This document shows positions 6,023 to 7,728 of a DNA stretch of 7,728 bases, in pieces. The DNA lies in assembly GCA_007135385.1 (NCBI GenBank), contig SLIY01000084.1, positions 1-7,728 of the forward strand, in the 5' to 3' direction. The stretch is from Leptolyngbyaceae cyanobacterium CSSed165cm_216 (GTDB lineage: Bacteria > Cyanobacteriota > Cyanobacteriia > Phormidesmidales > Phormidesmidaceae). The stretch's first letter is position 1, and each line of letters opens with the position of its first letter. The notes beneath the pieces were generated by a model, which made no database searches, was not told where the DNA came from, and saw only the letters and a program-made list of their open reading frames with translations. The position numbers and the translations under genes were made by a program.

Positions 6023-6136
6023 CACAAGTCTGCTGATTCACACTCTCTGACCAGGCCACCACCACTTGGTTATAGTCACTTACTAGCCGCTCTCCCACCA
6101 GCTCAAAGTGTTGAACCCCAACGCCAGCGATGCCCC
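6009..6136 (-). pseudogene. Open minus-strand fragment following the HTH ORF, unrecognised
   Basis: In a frame different from that of the HTH-like ORF, this stretch encodes about 42 residues ending in VVVAWSESVNQQTCDEAA and a stop at 6011-6009. It begins directly after the dispersed repeat that ends the HTH-like ORF. It may be the displaced C-terminal part of that gene after a frame-disrupting repeat insertion, or an unrelated open frame. No family is recognisable. Confidence 0.2.
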
Positions 6137-6160
6137 TCAGGGGCGGCTTCGCCAACGCGC
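6132..6160. repeat. Dispersed cyanobacterial palindromic repeat
   Basis: GCCCCTCAGGGGC (6132-6144) is a near-perfect palindrome with a one-base centre. It is followed at once by GGCTTCGCCAACG (6145-6157) and CGCC. The second unit matches GGCTCCGCCAACG at 1573-1585 in 12 of 13 bases. The repeat supplies the last eight codons and the stop codon of the minus-strand HTH-like ORF. Confidence 0.6.
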
Positions 6161-6397
6161 CAGGTCCGTATACCCTTCTGCTGTCCTCAGCAACTCCATC
6201 GGGGCCACCCGCTCCAGCCAGGGCAACCACCGGGTTCTTAGGGTCGATTCTGCGATCGCCAGCTCACCAGCCAGCTGCGCTCCACTATAGGGGGCACCCT
6301 CGCACAATTCCCCCTCAATCAGCTCTGGGAATTGTGCGCCACTGTGCGGGGCCGGTGCGCCGTCTGTGCGCCAATCGTGCGTATCTGTGTGCTGCAT
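6137..6397 (-). CDS. Small helix-turn-helix-like protein, probably truncated by a repeat
   Basis: The ORF has 86 codons. A good ribosome site, AGGAG at 6410-6406 on the minus strand, lies eight bases before the ATG at 6397, and an in-frame stop lies just upstream (6415-6413), so the start looks genuine. Residues 1-36 are His/Asp/Pro-rich and partly encoded by the GTGC repeat array. Residues 37-64 (YSGAQLAGELAIAESTLRTR and on through WLPWLERV) have the spacing of a helix-turn-helix: helix AQLAGELA, turn, recognition helix ESTLRTRW. The segment PMELLRTAEGYTDLA then ends abruptly in RWRSRP, which comes from a dispersed repeat (6132-6160). The native protein was probably longer. By position it could be a regulator of itself and of the divergent operon at 6639. 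I do not recognise the family firmly; the gene may be a pseudogene. Confidence 0.5.
   Translation of the reverse strand: MQHTDTHDWRTDGAPAPHSGAQFPELIEGELCEGAPYSGAQLAGELAIAESTLRTRWLPWLERVAPMELLRTAEGYTDLARWRSRP
6301..6338. repeat. Perfect 12-bp inverted repeat around AATTGTGCG
   Basis: CGCACAATTCCC (6301-6312) and GGGAATTGTGCG (6327-6338) are exact inverse complements with a 14-nt centre. The right arm contains the first GTGC of the phased array. It lies inside the 5' half of the HTH-like ORF. An operator dyad or mRNA hairpin is possible. Confidence 0.65.
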
Positions 6398-6545
6398 CTG
6401 TGCAACTCCTGCCTAGGAAATCCTTACAACTCATACAAACCAAAGGGTTCAGCCTGTGCAGAACCGTGTTCAATCTGCGCGCCTCGTGCATAAGGGCTGT
6501 GCGCCTCGTGCATCAGAACTGCACAAACCTTGTGCAAAACTGCGC
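6332..6545. repeat. Two blocks of GTGC-centred repeats phased at about 11 bp
   Basis: Block 1 has GTGC at 6334, 6344, 6355, 6366, 6377, 6389 and 6400 (steps 10, 11, 11, 11, 12, 11) with a rough consensus CTGTGCGCCAA. Block 2 has GTGC or one-base variants at 6456, 6466 (GTGT), 6477 (GCGC), 6486, 6499, 6508, 6521 (GCAC), 6532 and 6542 (GCGC), a mean step of 10.75 bp. A gap of about 50 bp between the blocks holds the ribosome site of the leftward ORF. A step of 11 is not a multiple of three, so the pattern is not explained by protein repeats. Sites on one face of the helix suggest cooperative protein binding, as in iterons, centromeres or multi-site operators. The repeats are degenerate, and no binding protein can be proven from sequence. 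Confidence 0.6.
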
Positions 6546-6549
6546 GGAC

Positions 6550-6595
6550 TGAATCGGATAGTAACGCCTGAATCGTTCTGATGCAAGTTGAATCG
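6550..6595. repeat. Three TGAATCG direct repeats about 20 bp apart
   Basis: TGAATCG occurs exactly at 6550-6556, 6569-6575 and 6589-6595 (steps 19 and 20, close to two helical turns). They lie between the GTGC array and the operon at 6639 and overlap its probable promoter, so they are candidate operator sites distinct from the GTGC array. Confidence 0.5.
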
Positions 6596-6603
6596 AATAA
6601 AAT
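6576..6603 (+). promoter_or_regulatory. Possible promoter of the 6639 operon
   Basis: TAAAAT (6598-6603) matches a -10 hexamer at five of six positions and has a weak TTCTGA (6576-6581) 16 bp upstream. The start site would fall near 6610, about 29 nt before the coding start. The last TGAATCG copy lies between the two hexamers, where a bound protein would block polymerase. Confidence 0.33.
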
Positions 6604-6622
6604 CAAATCAAACTTTATGCAC

Positions 6623-6627
6623 AGGAG
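6623..6627 (+). promoter_or_regulatory. Ribosome binding site of the 6639 gene
   Basis: AGGAG lies 11 bases before the ATG at 6639, at the long end of normal spacing. TAGG at 6633-6636 is too close to serve. It supports 6639 as the true start. Confidence 0.55.
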
Positions 6628-6638
6628 TAATCTAGGCA

Positions 6639-6830
6639 ATGTCCACCCGACGCAAAGAAACCGTGGCAGACCGTGTAACGTTTGACATTGAAGGGCTAAG
6701 AGAGGCGATCGATGCGGCCTATGCAGACAACCCCCTTTGGGAGCGGCTACCCCTGGCCCAGAAACTGCGGCTGCTGGTTGAGGAACGATTAAAGGATATC
6801 GAGCAGTCCAAGTCCGAAAAGGCTAAGTAG
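6639..6830 (+). CDS. Small protein, possible ribbon-helix-helix DNA-binding or antitoxin type
   Basis: The product has 63 residues and a charged N-terminus (MSTRRKE). A short likely beta strand RVTFDI (12-17) is followed by a helix EGLREAIDAAYAD (18-30) and a second helix LPLAQKLRLLVEERLKDIEQ (37-56), with a Lys/Glu tail. A strand followed by two helices in about 45 residues is the layout of ribbon-helix-helix (Arc/MetJ/CopG) proteins. These act as dimers and are common antitoxins and plasmid partition or copy-control repressors. This is inference from layout, and I do not recognise the sequence family. The stop is two bases from the next ATG, so the pair is almost certainly one operon and probably translationally coupled. 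The upstream repeats would suit an autoregulator. Confidence 0.7.
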   Translation: MSTRRKETVADRVTFDIEGLREAIDAAYADNPLWERLPLAQKLRLLVEERLKDIEQSKSEKAK

Positions 6831-6832
6831 CC

Positions 6833-7186
6833 ATGCCTGAATATCGCGCTGGTCAGATCGTCCCCCTGCGCTACAAGAGCCGGGAAATCCAGGTGATCAT
6901 CATTGACCCCAATGGCTTGGGACCTGACAAACCCTCCATTGGCCTAGGCTTGCGCGGCATGGATCGCCACATTGGCATCCCTCGGCAAACCCTGTCCGAT
7001 AGGGTGTCCGAAATCGAGGGGGTCAAGTACCTCAAACTCCTATCAGGCAATACTTTCAGGGTGTCCGAAATCAACGCGGAAGACGGTAACAATTACTTGC
7101 TGGTGGAAGCCTCCGACTGGGTAGCTCTAGCGCGAGACTGGGCTAAGAACCCTGGCAAGCTGCGCGGCAAAGTCTTGCCGGTCTAA
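6833..7186 (+). CDS. Unrecognised 117-residue partner protein of the two-gene operon
   Basis: I do not recognise this protein. It looks soluble, mixed alpha/beta and slightly basic. An N-terminal beta-like part (YRAGQIVPLRYKSREIQVII, residues 4-23) is followed by a Gly/Pro-rich stretch (DPNGLGPDKPSIGLGLRGMD, 25-44), a DRVSEIEG/FRVSEINA pair (57-64 and 75-82) and a C-terminal helix (SDWVALARDWAKN, 94-106). No signal peptide or membrane segment is present. The VSEI pair comes from an exact 15-bp direct repeat in the DNA, 57 bp apart and in frame. The gene starts two bases after its neighbour ends, and the purine-rich end of that gene (AAAAGG) can serve as ribosome site. Small DNA-binding-like protein first and partner second is the usual order in toxin-antitoxin pairs, but no toxin fold is evident. 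Confidence 0.7.
   Translation: MPEYRAGQIVPLRYKSREIQVIIIDPNGLGPDKPSIGLGLRGMDRHIGIPRQTLSDRVSEIEGVKYLKLLSGNTFRVSEINAEDGNNYLLVEASDWVALARDWAKNPGKLRGKVLPV
7001..7072 (+). repeat. 15-bp direct repeat inside the 6833 gene
   Basis: AGGGTGTCCGAAATC occurs exactly at 7001-7015 and 7058-7072. The offset is 57 bp (19 codons), so both copies encode RVSEI in the same frame. It may be an internal duplication, or a DNA element tolerated in coding sequence. Confidence 0.6.
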
Positions 7187-7221
7187 GCGGGTATTTGAAA
7201 GGTTTCTAAAGCCTGTCGCGG

Positions 7222-7728
7222 TCATAGAGGAGAGTCGCTCTGCTCAGCCTCAATTTCCCTAATCGCGGATTCCATCTCCATTTCCAGCTGCTCGGCAGTC
7301 GGCAAGTTTTCCTGTAGCTGTTTGGGTAGCTTGTGGGTTGACACAGCGATCGGCGTGTTAACGTTGCGTAGAGCGTATTCGGCAATCGTTTTGTTCTTCG
7401 ACTTGCACAGGATGATGCCGATCGTCGGGTTGTCGTGCTCCTTCCGGAGGAGATCATCAACAGCCGAGACATAGAGATTCATTTTGCCGGAATACTCGGC
7501 CTTGAACCCACCCATCTTGAGGTCGATGATGATGAAGCAGCGCAGTTCTAGATGGTAGAACAGCAGGTCGAGATAGAAATCTTCGCCACCAATATTGAGA
7601 TAGTATTGGCTGCCAACAAACGCGAAGCCAACTCCCAGCTCCATGAGGAAGTCCCGGATATGGGCAACCAGGGCGTTCTCCAGTTCTCGCTCCTGAAACT
7701 TCTTGCCGAGGGGCAAAAACTCCAGATG
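7222..7728 (-). CDS. DUF1016/YhcG-type PDDEXK nuclease, C-terminal part (runs off the window)
   Basis: The minus-strand frame is open from the right window edge for 168 residues to TGA at 7224-7222. The gene starts outside the window; the TTG at 7716 is an internal Leu codon in an uninterrupted frame (HLEFLPLGKKF). Family hallmarks are FQERELENALVAHIRDFLMELG, then GFAFVGSQYYLNIGGEDFYL, the catalytic-site region DLLFYHLELRCFIIIDLKMG (Asp, then Asp-x-Lys of the PD-(D/E)xK fold) and FKAEYSGKMNLYVSAVDDLL. This matches the C-terminal nuclease domain of DUF1016 (YhcG) proteins, which usually carry an N-terminal DNA-interacting domain and often sit in or near restriction-modification or mobile loci. 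The active-site residues look intact. It is convergent with the 6639-7186 operon (35-bp gap). Confidence 0.9.
   Translation of the reverse strand, partial: HLEFLPLGKKFQERELENALVAHIRDFLMELGVGFAFVGSQYYLNIGGEDFYLDLLFYHLELRCFIIIDLKMGGFKAEYSGKMNLYVSAVDDLLRKEHDNPTIGIILCKSKNKTIAEYALRNVNTPIAVSTHKLPKQLQENLPTAEQLEMEMESAIREIEAEQSDSPL

Larger units (their letters stand above)
5674..6136. other. Region without an intact gene, containing decayed coding traces
   Basis: These 463 bp hold no intact gene that I can support. They contain the COG2403 promoter area, an imperfect hairpin (GGATCT near 5766-5771 with AGATCC near 5793-5798, bulged), a HIP1 site at 5948-5955, and minus-strand frames that look partly protein-like but are interrupted. 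A rightward 67-codon frame (5833-6036) shows no family features. Confidence 0.5.

Noticed and set aside
6332..6545. CRISPR array
   Set aside because: The repeats are about 11 bp, degenerate and contiguous, with no spacers of constant length and no cas genes.
6130..6552. 140-codon plus-strand frame across the GTGC array
   Set aside because: It starts in a palindromic repeat, has no ribosome site, and its Cys/Arg/Leu-rich tail is a translation of the GTGC repeats. The leftward ORF with AGGAG is the better candidate.
6424..6639. 71-codon minus-strand frame upstream of the operon
   Set aside because: It covers the promoter and repeat area of the 6639 operon and shows no domain-like pattern.
7154..7179. 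Terminator formed by GGCAAG/CTTGCC at the end of the 6833 gene
   Set aside because: The stem is only six base pairs, has a 14-nt loop, lies within the coding sequence and has no U-tract.
6260..7728. Absence of HIP1 sites as proof of recent transfer
   Set aside because: No GCGATCGC occurs after 6259, but a similar HIP1-free gap (2264-3664) lies in housekeeping DNA, so the absence is not significant alone.

Overview
The window looks like a cyanobacterial chromosome segment. The palindrome GCGATCGC (HIP1) occurs ten times (293, 883, 1479, 2256, 3665, 4544, 4752, 5482, 5948 and 6252), where about 0.12 would be expected by chance in 7.7 kb of even base composition. Heptamer tandem repeats and dispersed 'GGCTTCGCCAACG' units of cyanobacterial type are also present. 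The protein set (TerB-like, Ddl, PlsY, a COG2403 P-loop protein and a small Trp-rich conserved protein) fits a filamentous or Leptolyngbya-like cyanobacterium, but the genus cannot be fixed from this sequence.

Layout. Positions 1-442 (-) are the N-terminal third of a DUF2252 protein, with a perfect TATAAT just upstream. It is divergent from a TerB-family gene (793-1239, +). A 467-bp repeat-rich spacer separates that gene from the convergent ddl (1707-2771, -). After a divergent spacer with a terminator-like hairpin come a small conserved hypothetical gene (3030-3323, +) and plsY (3500-4144, +). plsY is convergent with a COG2403 gene resembling cyclic 2,3-diphosphoglycerate synthetase (4264-5673, -). 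This part is ordinary housekeeping: cell-wall precursor ligation (Ddl), phospholipid acylation (PlsY), and genes of unclear role.

From about 5740 to the right edge the character changes to accessory DNA. First comes a decayed stretch with open but interrupted minus-strand frames. It is followed by a short helix-turn-helix-like ORF (6137-6397, -) that ends inside a dispersed cyanobacterial repeat. Next is an unusual control-like region (6301-6620). It holds a 12-bp inverted repeat, two blocks of GTGC-centred degenerate repeats spaced about 11 bp apart, and three TGAATCG copies about 20 bp apart. To its right lies a tight two-gene operon (6639-6830 and 6833-7186, +) whose first product could be a ribbon-helix-helix DNA-binding protein. 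A convergent PDDEXK nuclease of the DUF1016/YhcG type (7222 to the window edge, -) closes the window.

The best candidate for something undescribed is the module at 6137-7186: divergent small genes around a helically phased repeat array. The arrangement recalls an autoregulated toxin-antitoxin operator or a plasmid centromere bound by a ribbon-helix-helix protein, but no known partner (ParM/ParA or a recognised toxin fold) is visible, so the function is open.
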